Origin: Azolla caroliniana
Taxonomy: Eukaryota > Polypodiophyta
Assembly (NCBI GenBank): GCA_043228905.1
Contig: JBHGNT010000021.1
Span: 992,001-1,056,000, forward strand
Direction of reading: 5' to 3'
Length of the DNA stretch: 64,000 bases
The notes under the pieces: generated by a model
What the model was told of the DNA's origin: nothing
The model's input: the letters and a program-made list of their open reading frames with translations, nothing else
The model's database searches: none
Position numbers and translations under genes: made by a program
In this document: in pieces, positions 48,094-58,722 of the stretch
How the letters are laid out: each line of letters opens with the position of its first letter
How positions within the stretch are numbered: the stretch's first letter is position 1

Positions 48094-49056
48094 TTAAGGC
48101 TCATCAGGGGGAGAGTAGCTATAGTACGGTGGTGGCGAAGGGGAGGTGGATGGGTATGGGCTTTGGCCGCCACATGGAGGGCAAGGGGGGCAAGAAGGTG
48201 GGGGAGGAGTCTGCTGATGGTGTCGTGGAGGCGGAGGAGGGGGAGGGGGAGGGGGTGATGGAGGTGATGGAGGTGATGGAGATGGCGATGGGAGCTCACA
48301 ATTTGATTGAGATGGCGGTGATGGGGAAGGATAGTTGTGCATTGGTGGGGAACCATAACTGGCCATAGGAGGGCACGCGGGCGTCCCATATACAAGCGGA
48401 GGAGGTGGTGGTGATGAGGTTCCATATGGAGGAGTGTACGATCCCGACATAGGAGGCGGTTGCGGCCGGCCACCAGGACTGGCACCGGGCACGGGAGGAG
48501 GTGGTGATGTTCCATACGGAGGAGTGTACGATCCCGACATAGGAGGCGGTTGCGGCCGGCCACCAGGACTGGCACCGGGCACGGGAGGAGGTGGTGATGT
48601 TCCATACGGAGGAGTGTACGATCCCGACATAGGAGGCGGTTGCGGCCGGCCACTGGGACCGGCACCGGGCATGGGAGGAGGTGGTGATGTTCCATACGGA
48701 GGAGTGTATGGTCCCGTCATAGGAGGCGGTTGCCGCTGGCCACCGGCACCGGCACCAGGCACGGGAGGTGGAGGCGGGCTCCCATATGGAGAACTGTAAG
48801 GCGTGGATGGGGTAGGTGGTGGTGGGATCCCATAAGGTGAACTGTATGGGATGGAGGGGGGAGGGGGTGGAGGTGGAGGTGAAGGTGGGGGTGGGGGTGG
48901 TGGTGGAGGTGGAGGCGAGCCAGACATGCCCCCCATGCCAGGAGGTGGTAGCGGAGATGGTGGAGGTGTTGAGGGTTGTTGGGCCAATACCACGGAGATC
49001 AACCCCAACAGCCAAAACAAGATCAAGTTCTTCTTCATCTTCATCGTTGGTCCCAT
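48094..49056 (-). CDS. Secreted proline-rich (extensin/PRP-like) protein
   Basis: A single-exon frame of 320 residues. The N-terminus is a signal peptide (MKMKKNLILFWLLGLISVVLA, cleavage likely before QQPS), so the protein is secreted, most likely into the cell wall. The mature part is dominated by Pro: long poly-Pro runs, then four copies of a 30-residue repeat (PYGTSPPPPVPGAS, GGRPQPPPMSGSYTP), then SPSPPSPPSP blocks. It ends in a Cys-containing tail with CPPCPPCGGQ and PPYYSYSPPDEP. There are few classic SPPPP-Y extensin crosslink motifs, so it is PRP/hybrid-like and not a true extensin. Two starts are possible, 49056 and 49044; the second gives a tighter signal peptide. A G-rich plus strand with long antisense frames is a shadow of this composition. 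Confidence 0.8.
   Translation of the reverse strand: MGPTMKMKKNLILFWLLGLISVVLAQQPSTPPPSPLPPPGMGGMSGSPPPPPPPPPPPSPPPPPPPPSIPYSSPYGIPPPPTPSTPYSSPYGSPPPPPVPGAGAGGQRQPPPMTGPYTPPYGTSPPPPMPGAGPSGRPQPPPMSGSYTPPYGTSPPPPVPGASPGGRPQPPPMSGSYTPPYGTSPPPPVPGASPGGRPQPPPMSGSYTPPYGTSSPPPPPLVYGTPACPPMASYGSPPMHNYPSPSPPSQSNCELPSPSPSPPSPPSPPPPPPPPPPRHHQQTPPPPSCPPCPPCGGQSPYPSTSPSPPPYYSYSPPDEP
48421..48780 (-). repeat. Four 90-bp in-frame tandem repeats in the proline-rich gene
   Basis: GGAGTGTACGATCCCGACAT recurs at 48431, 48521 and 48611, with a diverged fourth copy at 48701. The unit is exactly 90 bp (30 codons). The first two internal units are virtually identical, which points to recent unequal exchange. Confidence 0.95.
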
Positions 49057-50243
49057 TTCGCGTTGAAAGCAATCCCAATTCGTTCTTCCAGAGGAGGGGG
49101 GCCAGGAAAGGCAATGGGGGTTTTTTTGGCAGTTAAATAAAACAGCAAACACACCCTGTTCCTTCCTTGCTTCCTTCCTTCCCTCCTTTCTATTTTCTGA
49201 AGCAGAGCATGCAGACCAACATCTGTCTACCCGGAGACCTTTTTTTTCAACGCTTGCTTTCCGTCTTCATAGCCCCAACTCTCTCTGAGAGGGGAATGCA
49301 GGGAGGCAGGGCCTTTGAATCCTTCTCCCACCACATTAGCCTTTCCAATATCTTCCTTTCATGCATACATGCATACATACATATACTATAGCATTTTCTG
49401 ACCCACATTTTGCTACGTTCTCATGTTGTGTCCGGTTTAGAACCCGACTATCAGCCACCAAGGAGGTTGTTCTCCGATGAAACGCATAAAATGTTGTCTT
49501 ATGAAGTGATGGCATTGCACTACATCACACATGCTCCAATGGCTCAATCCCTACCATGTACTACCCTCGTTCCAAAGCTCCTCATCATAGCCCTCATTCC
49601 TAAGCCCTATTTATTGTTGCCTCTCTACCTAGTCGTTGGGTCTAACCATTCCCATGAGTACATATCTATATTGTATTTGTTGTTTTGGCCTGCACATGTC
49701 AATTAGAATTGCAAATGGAACTTATCGATGTGATGAATTCACGTGGATATCACCCCAATCATGTGTTGCAAGATCATTTAAATAATTGTTTTAGGAAGAC
49801 GAAACTTTGAGAATAAACCCAAATTACATTTTAGACAACAAAGTTAAGCACCTTACAACAAAGGCACTTCACCAACCTTCTTTTCAAAGTGATTGGATGG
49901 AAGATAAGCCTAGTTTTACATTATTAGACTACTCAATTAAATTGCATTAGCGCACACTAATAGTCCATGATAAGAGGTAGTCCACAAAGCCACTCATGGA
50001 GTTAGGATAAAAGATAGGAAAATTACAGGTTAGGCCTGCATACTAGGCCATGTTAATGCCAGAAATGAGGAATAGAAACGTGGTCCCCCTTCTTACATGT
50101 TAAAGTGCGGATGTGGTTGATGACCTAATAGCCTGGTGAACATACAACATTAGTTAGGTTAAAAAAAAAAGTTAGCTTGTTTCAAGACTTTTTAACATAC
50201 ATGGTGAGAAAGCCTACGAAATTAATGTTACCGCTTTTGAGTG
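49057..50243. other. Proline-rich gene promoter side and 3' flank of the axis gene
   Basis: 49057-49200 should hold the 5' leader of the minus-strand proline-rich gene; CTTC repeats and a CATACATGCATACATACAT stretch lie further up (about 49363-49384). Nothing else coding is supported up to the stop of the axis gene at 50244. Confidence 0.4.
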
Positions 50244-53200
50244 TTACAAAATATCCAATATTGTTTTCTTGAGATCATTCCTGGACTCTAGTGCTGCCTG
50301 CATAGCAAATTGTATTTTCGAATTTATAACTTTTATCGAAAGCCAAAAGGCAAAGCATCATTTGAAACTTACGTTCTGTAAGGTAAGGAGTTGTTGCTCA
50401 GCCTCCTTTATATACTGCTCAGCAAATTCATTCGCCTTCGAGTATAGTTTCTTGTGTGCAATTTCTGTTTGGCGTTTGAAAAAGGTATACATTAGTGACT
50501 TTCATGCAGCATTTCGACAACTATATGCAAATATTGCACCAAATATTACTCTGCTTATCACAAATACTGTTAAGGTAACTCTCTGAGGTTTCGACTTGAG
50601 CAGAAATATCTTTGAAATGCTTCAGGTGAGTATGCATTTCATCCTTCCACTTTTTCTGGGAGGTTTTGAATGCTTCGTATTCATCTGTTCATCGTGAGGT
50701 AGGGAAATTTCGTATTGAATTTTTGTGAACTCATTTTTCATATAAGAACTGTTAGGTAGCGCAATACCTTGTAATTGTAACTGTAATTGCCCAAATCTCT
50801 CCATTGAGAGCTTTTTGTATTCGTTTCTGCATCACCAAAAAAGGGGGGCAAAGACAACTCATACAATTGTACTATTGACATGAACAAACAAGAGCAATTT
50901 CTTTTTATAGACATACAGATCTGATTCAATATGCCCCTGAGCTTCTTTACATCGATTCATGATTTTTTCCTTTGTACTGGCAAGAATTTCTGTGGATTTT
51001 CTGTCCCTAATGACCTTGACCTTGTTCATTATCTTTTGAAGTGCGTTTGCAAATAACTGCATCTCCCTGATTAAATGAATGTGAAAATTAAGTAACCATG
51101 AACTTTCTCTACAACTCACAAATAAATTCCAGTCCTATTGCTGTGGTCATTAATTACCCGTTTGTATCATCATCATCATTATCAACCTTTGCTATTTGTA
51201 GATGTTCTGCAGACACCAGATATTTGCTCAGATTCCAGGACCCATTAAGAGTGTAAATCTCAGGGTTCATTGATAAACCTTGCAGGAAGAAGTTCATCTG
51301 TTCATTTCTACTTTTTGTTCTTCTCTGTGCTTTCTGATACTGTCCATCAGATCTATAGGTTGCATCTTTTGGTAACGGAGAACTTTGAAAGCATCTTTGA
51401 TCTTTTTCTTTCAAATCTGCAAATTAAATTTCTCAAGAGTGCAGAACTTGATCCGCTTTCTTACTTCATTTAACAAAATGTTTCACAAGAGTAATGAGCA
51501 TAAGGTGACATACCACATGCTTTTTCAGTTTGATTCTCTTTAGAAAATGTAGAAAAGGGATGAATCTTATCTTCTTTCTCAAGAGTTAGGTTTGTGCATC
51601 CAAAAGAAAACAAAGCATCTGTTCTCGGGGTGGAGGCACAACCATTAATAGTAAGAAAACCATCTGATTTGGGTAGAGTAATACAATCACCAAAAGCAAG
51701 TAACTTCTCTGCACATAGGAATCAAATCATTTACGTCTTTTATCTCTTATAGAAAAGAGCAAGGTTTGTCGATATAGATAAACACTTACCGCTCAGGGGA
51801 CTAGGATTGATCAAAGATTCAGAATCTATATTATTAGAGGATAACCTAAGCTTTTTCACTGGGCCTGTTTGAATACTGTGTTCTTCCTTTCTTCCCTGTT
51901 TAGTGCAAGAAGACCTCTTCAGCAGATAAGGTACTTCCATATTATCCACGGTTGGCTTAAATGGTGTCCTCAGATAATCTGCATCAATTGCATTGAAGAA
52001 CTCATGGTTTTCTTGGTTTTCATCTGCACTGGGTTTGCAAAGACTTCTCTTGCATTGCTGGTCATTCTCAAAGCAAAATACGTCCTTATCCTTCTCAGTT
52101 GCATTTTCTGTGCATACAACTCTATCATCTTTCTCTGTTTCTGTTTCTGTTTCTGTTTTCAGGTTCTTTGATGATGCCTGCCTTTTTTCTGAGTTCAAAG
52201 ACCGTTTCTTTTTGTGCTTATATGTTGTCTTTGCTACTCTCTTGCTATTTGGGTTGGACTTACCTGGTACTGCACTGGTATGCCCACTATCACTTTCAAT
52301 AGGATCTGATGTAAAGTTATCTTTCTTCTCTCTGCTTGGTACATTCAAGCTAGTATCCTCAAGGATATGAAGAATTTTTGCTCTCCATTGATCAACCTTA
52401 TTAAAGTCAGCTATTTTATTTTCAACTACCACAGACGCATCCTTCACCTTAACATTACTCTTAATTACAGATTTCTGCAATGCAGCAGAACCAGGATTTG
52501 TCTTCCTGGCAGCATCAGGTTTAAACAAGGGTTCACAGTTGCTTGGATTAGAATACTTGGGAGCTTCATCCAAAAGCAAATGAGAATTATTTTTTAATTT
52601 GAGATGACCTGGATGTTTTAGTTCTTGCTTCGTACATTTGGGGGAGAAACCCAAAGCATTTTTAATACTATCTTCAACTCTAGTATTGTAAACACTAGTT
52701 GAACCTCTATTTGGTTTAGGCTCAACATACATACTGGTTTCAAGCAAAGCTGAACTCGGTTTCAGGTTTGGTTCCATTTCTTGTTGTTTATCACCAATCA
52801 CTGTTCTTTGTGGACATTGGGTCTCTGGAATAGCCATCCTGCACTCAGTAGCCTTGGCAACTGTTTTGGAAATGTTTCCCTCTTTACTGATCATATCTCT
52901 GCTGTCAGCAGTAACACCATTGGCTGTCATATTCTTATTGTATTGAGGGATCGTTTCCTTGGATGATTGTACATTTAAATTCATATTCTCTTCTTGGATT
53001 TCGTCATTAGATGCTTTTTCATTTGATTTCCTGCTTGGTTCTGATATATGTTTGGAAACACTCTCATTCTCATGCGTTTCCTTAAAGAAATCATCTTCAG
53101 GCATGGCATTAGAGATGCTTGAAAGGATTGGAAATCTGACTTTCTTGGGCAATGGGATTCCAAATCCAATGGATGCTTTACGGAAAAATCTGTGCGCTTT

Positions 53201-56120
53201 GCCAGATGTGTGTGGTGTAATAGAGGTGTTTGCATTACTTGGCTCATTCCTACTATCCTGTACATGACATGCTTGAACTTGATCATTTTTCAAGATGCTT
53301 TTACTGTCTTTTATACTATAACACCCCACCATGCTTTTACTTTCTTCTATGCAATGCTCATTATAATCATGCGAAAGTGTACCTTTTACCTGTTTCCTCA
53401 AATGATGTATTCTTGGAAGAACATAATCCTTCACAATTGCAAGGTCTGGCAGATATATTTATTAGTTGAATATTTGATGAATCCTCCTTTATTAAGTGAT
53501 CACTGAGTCAATGAGGTGTGTGCAGACCAATTAGGGAGTTTACCTTCTGGTTTTAAGACTATTACGAATTTAGTCATTGTTACTTGATTTCTTGTTTCCT
53601 GCATATATGACTAAACAGCCTTGAATGAGGTCTCATATTTCACAAATGAAATTAGTTGGGAATTGGAGGCAACAATTACCTCTTTGTATAGCAATCCTTG
53701 CACAACCATTTCAATGTGATTGTTTGAACACACTGTTTACAACAGAATGTTTTAAGCAATTAAACTACAATTGACTACTGCCAAAGCATACATGTAAAGG
53801 AAACACAAAAGTAAATCAAGAAGTGTTGCAAATGCGTAATTTTTAACTGTGTTTATGACTCAGTATGCCACCAGAAAGTCATTTAGCATGCAGCGAGGTA
53901 GTAGCCATAGTAAATGATTTAATGCTTCATACCACATGTTGAAGATGTACATAAGGAGAAAAGAATAAGCTGTTGATTATAAATAGAGTAGTCTTGACCA
54001 TGTCTGCATCAGTTTCTGGCGTGAAACTTTTTAGTTGCTTTGCATACTAATTCATGAATCTTGGGATTGACATTTAGAGCACTAGAGACAATGTGCAACC
54101 AGAGATCAGGTAATGTTTCATTACTTATGGGCAAGGTTCCTTCACATCAATGAAAACAATAAGAAATTATTAGAAAATACAGCAAATCCATAAAAATTTA
54201 GCAGAATTGGTAGGTTTACATTCAATTTTGTTCCTCATAATGATTAAATTCTAACGACAAACATTGCATGCAATTTCCAATTACCCCTTATGTGCAGGAA
54301 TTATGAACAGGTCGGGAATCAAGAGAGATATTTTTATCCTGCTATTCCTAACAAATAAATTGAGATATACATTCTAGGTAAGTCATTATCAAATTTCTGG
54401 GTAAGTGATCCTTGCACATTCTATTGCTGTTTATCAAATTGATGAGCAGTGTGCAAGGATTGTTTAGGGAATCAAAGTGAATCTCTGAGAGCTAAGATTT
54501 AGTAACCAACAATAGTGTGATCCTAGGAGCCAACTTTTCGATATTACTAGTTACACTGTATTTTCACCAGATCTAGCATCTCTGACAATAATATGATTGT
54601 ACTCGTAAATTGTGCTTTTACAAGATCTAGTAGTTCTTAAACATAAACGCTCTGGAGTCTGTCCCAACTAAATACTCCATAGGAATTATGCATCAGAGAT
54701 TTTACTGTCAGTGCAAAATCACTATTTGTGAGCTACCATTACATAGAAGAAACTTACACTGAAAACGCTTGATTTTTGTGTAGAGAACATCCAGAAGAGA
54801 AGTTTCCTGAACATTTGAAAACTTTACATTGTGTTCAGATAACAAGCAACTGGTGGATGGAAAAAGATGTGTTACTTACAGATTCTGAATTCAGAGCTGC
54901 ATATAAACTTATATGATCAGCTGCAAAGTGCACCCATCTTTCACATTTCAAAGGTGTACTTATCCCATTACACATGATGTCCTCTCCTAAACATGAAAGG
55001 ACACTGAAATCCAAAAGAATATATATATATCTTCAGTTCTGAAATACCAACATTAACTTTGGAGCTTCTCAAAACGATGTACCTTCTAGAAAGACCAAGA
55101 GAACCATTTAAATGGTCAAGAAAAGCTCTAGTTTGTGCATGCAACTCCGGCTTTTTGACCTTATGAAGTGAGATTATCATCTCCTTTAGTTTTCTGTCTT
55201 CTAGGGCATCAAGCAAGTGCACGTGTTTTTTGGATAACCTGTAGAGTATTTCTACGATGCTTGCTTGAACAAAAAAATCTCCGCATTGTGGCAACACTTG
55301 TTTCACTATTTTCTGCCTAAAGAATGTCATGATTTCAATTAAACGTACTAGAGAATCAAAGGACCTGATCGTAAAAAAGTAACAGAGAAAAGATGCACCA
55401 TTGGAAACTAAAGTCCTCGGAAACAATCCTTTGATTTGTGGGACACATTAAAATTAGTGATGACAAGGTCTCAACAGCAGCTCGTTGAAGCCTGATTCCA
55501 GTTACTTTTGATCCTGCTAATATGAGCAGGCGTCCAAGAAAGTGTTGTCCAGCCATAATCTTGCCTGAAAAGTGAAAATGTCCGAACGAATGTATGAGGT
55601 TTTACAGAAATAAGTACAACATCACGACGAGATGTTAGTTCTGATGAAAAAGGTAGCAGTTTCTAAAGGATAATTTTTGAAGGAAATCTTACAATCTCCA
55701 TGATCCACCAAGTCTTCTATGAAGAAAAGCAGTTCACAGATGGAAACAGATATCTCAGGCTGGCTTAAGTCTCGCAGGAGGAGATTATCGTAAAGATTAG
55801 CAAGATGAGGAATAACTGAAGAAATCCACCTTGAATTACTAGATGCACATTTTCGCAAGCCATCGAATAGTGCTCTCAAAGTTGTATGATCAAGGCAAGC
55901 TGATAATGAAAACTGCAAGATTTCGCCACATTAACTCTATGTAAAGTGCGTCTATGGCATGGCAAACTGATAAAGATCAGAGAAAGGAAGAACGGACAGA
56001 TCTAACCTTGGAAAACGCATCCAAAATCTCTTGCAATCCTTGAGTTTTTTCACCTGAACGTAAATAATCTAAGAGGTGTTTGTCTGGAAAAGCGTTTGCA
56101 ATGTGTACAGGATCATCCAT
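50244..56120 (-). CDS. ASY3: Meiotic chromosome-axis protein: SYCP2-like N-terminus, ASY3-like C-terminus
   Basis: Sixteen exons join in phase to 1198 residues: 56120-56007, 55912-55693, 55564-55399, 55316-55083, 55003-54880, 54806-54758, 53732-53680, 53598-53544, 53445-51790, 51708-51514, 51416-51158, 51066-50917, 50826-50768, 50684-50568, 50464-50373, 50297-50244. Residues 1-250 are helical and match the ARM-like domain of animal SYCP2, for example GDFFVQASIVEILYRL and FLDHLNGSLG against SYCP2 QVGIVEAL and FLNLVNGMLG. Residues 260-345 fit the following Spt16M-like domain (WVHFAADHISLYAAL). A long disordered Ser/Lys-rich middle has RKASIGFGIPLPKK near residue 427, a possible HORMA (ASY1) closure motif. 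Residues 1043-1198 form a coiled coil (MQLFANALQKIMNKVKVI...KSTEILASTKEKI) resembling ASY3/PAIR3. ASY3 organises the meiotic axis with ASY1. Comparisons are from memory of the families. The weakest splice site is the GTGCAT donor after exon 3. Confidence 0.83.
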
Positions 56121-58722
56121 GGTGGAAGCTTCTGCAAATGTGAAATCACAAGAAACTATCCTAGATAGGCCACAGTAGAGCTTCTATATATAGACAGAGA
56201 GAGGTTTGGAGTGACTGATCAATGTAGAATGCGTTTATCTGTAAAGACGTTAGTCGCATTATGAAGGAATACTTGCAAGAAACGTTCTTAGATAATCTCA
56301 GAGAGAGAGGGAGGGAGGGAGGAGCTTATAGAGCTTCGCAAAAACTGATCAATCACGAACGCCTTTTAAGAAATAAAAAGTCACAAAACATTTTAGTTTC
56401 GGAATTGAAGCTTATAGAGCTTGGCTTAAACTGATCAATCAAGAACTTCTTCTTCTTCGATTCAGATTGAGGTTGAGATTGACAATGCCTTAACCAATCT
56501 TCGCCAGTGCGTTCGGGGAAGGAGCTTCTGAATCAAGATACCATCAAGAGAAACGCACTCAGGGATTCTTTTGCTTCTGCTTCTGATTCTGATTCCGCTG
56601 CTGAAGCTTCTGATTCTGGTTATGGTTTCTTCTGAATTTTGCTGCTTCAATCGCAGTGTCTATTTGCATTTCTAACGTACGAAGACCTTCATATGATGTC
56701 TCTCTTGCAGACGTCTATGTCGATCTAATACACAAAGAGCGCGAATGCTTCGTGAAAATCGTCAAACAATTTAACTTGTGTTTATAACTTATCTGTGCAT
56801 TTCATCCCCAAAAAAGCCAAAAAATTATACATAGTGTGTGCTCTATAAACCCTAACCCGATATTCTATTACCAGTACTTTCCATCAGACAATGGAAATCA
56901 ATCTTAATCATCTACTAGAGATTCTATTTCCGTCTGTTTTCCATTAGACAAATGAAGATCATTCTCATTTGACCTAATAAAGACTTTATTATCACTCGTT
57001 TCCATCAAACAATGGAGATCACTCAATTCATCTAATGGGTAAGGATTACTATCGCTAGTTTCAACAAGATGGTAGAAATAACTCAATTCATCGAACATTT
57101 AGAGAATATTACTGCTTGCTTCAAGGTGGAGATCATTCGAGTTTACATAGTTTCATCAGACAAGTGAGATCGCCTAAATTAGATTTTATTCTCCTCTCCC
57201 AAGATCAAATTATGACCCATGGGATCAAGGAGAAACATTTCCATGTAAAAAGCACATGGATTTTAGTAATGGAATGTTTTCACTCAATGTTGGTTAAGAA
57301 TGGGAGCAAGCGAACGAGACAGAGAGCCAAGTTTCATGTCACATATCTTGTTCAAGTACGATTGAGCAACTAAATTTAAATTGCACGTTAAAAATAATAT
57401 ATGTTATACATATTGAAAGGCATAATTCAAATCGAGTTGCTCAATCGTTCCCAAATAACCAAGTTTTATGCCTTATATATCTCCAATGTATGCAATGCAA
57501 GCACCTTTCTAGGAACAATAGTTTGTTAATAATATTACCAGACAAATAACCAAGTTTCATGTTTTATATGGCTAACGTATGAAAGCACTCTTCTAGTTAG
57601 TTGGTTAATAATAGTACCAAACATAAGTAAGTTCTACAAAGGTGCATTTTCATTTTGGAACACCATTTGTAGACACATATAATGTCCTCTTTGAAAATAC
57701 ACTTGTTTTAAGTAACAATCAAATTGAGAGTGCTTGTATCTCACCTTGAAAACAACACTTTCTCGGCAAATGGCAAATGCTCTTTCTTGCTTGCCAGCTC
57801 ATATTGTGCATTTTGTGCACATAGATAGAGAAAAAGTTTATAGGTCCCACCAAACAAACCCAAAACCGGCAACATTAATAGTTTTTCATGGGGAACAAAG
57901 AAAGATTGACTAATGAGGCCAAAAACATTAGGGTTACAAGAGCGTGCTCATTCTGTTTGCATGAAAAATATTGAGAGAATCCCTAAATTTATAGTGCGTA
58001 CATAATACAAATGTGGATAACAACAAACAAGTTGTGGTTCCCTATATTAAAATATGATATATATAACTTAACGAACAAGATTTAGAGGTCCCCACCAAAA
58101 CCATCTAAGAAACTAACTCTACCTATATATATGTTTTTCATGTAAGGAGTGGAAGATTTAACTTTTCACTAGAAAAACTATGAAAGACACGTGCTCTAGA
58201 GAGATGTACTAATTGTAACACTGATAGAGGCAAATGGATATGCATCGCAGGTATTTGGATCAATGGGAATAGCAAACGCACGAATACATGTGCCAAACCA
58301 TCCCTCTTGTGCCCGCCTTCAAAACCAAGAAATTGTAAAGCCAGTTGTAACTAACTGTACTTTCTCTTGTTTTCGATAAGCCTAGTGTGAAACTGGTGTC
58401 GCTGTAAGACTACTTTCCCTTGTTGTCCGATGCCTAGCGTGAAATTGATATCTCCGGTCTCATCACACGGGAGTGAAGACAGGATCGGGCCGCATCGGGC
58501 TCTCTAATGGACGTTAAAAAGATATCCATCTATCTATTCTCTCTCACTTTTGTGTTGGAACTTGGTACAATTGAATATGTATGTATCTTCTTGTTGGGAC
58601 GAAACAGCTATAGAAAGAAAATAAACAAATAAAATAAAAGAGAAAAAACAGAGTCTCGCTCGCTTTTGGCATCAACAAACAGAGAAAGAAGTTGAAGAAG
58701 AAGAAGAAGAAGTGCAGTCGCC
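56121..58722. other. Divergent spacer between the axis gene and ribokinase
   Basis: GA repeats at about 56298-56323 lie in the axis-gene leader. A phrase GCTTATAGAGCTT...AAACTGATCAATCA is duplicated at about 56323 and 56408. A degenerate tandem repeat of roughly 60 bp (core CATCAGACAATGGAGATCA...ATCACTCG) covers about 56880-57165 and creates a repetitive antisense frame. From 57.2 to 58.6 kb I see nothing beyond AT-rich DNA, and a GAA tract at 58693-58711 belongs to the ribokinase leader. Confidence 0.5.

Noticed and set aside
48069-49136. Long plus-strand frames opposite the proline-rich gene (Gly-rich products)
   Set aside because: They are composition shadows of the CCN-rich minus-strand gene, whose signal peptide and repeat structure fix the real frame.
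55365-55398. 34-bp intron in the axis gene
   Set aside because: It is too short for a plant intron. The 82-bp alternative with the same donor gives a correct phase and a better match to SYCP2.
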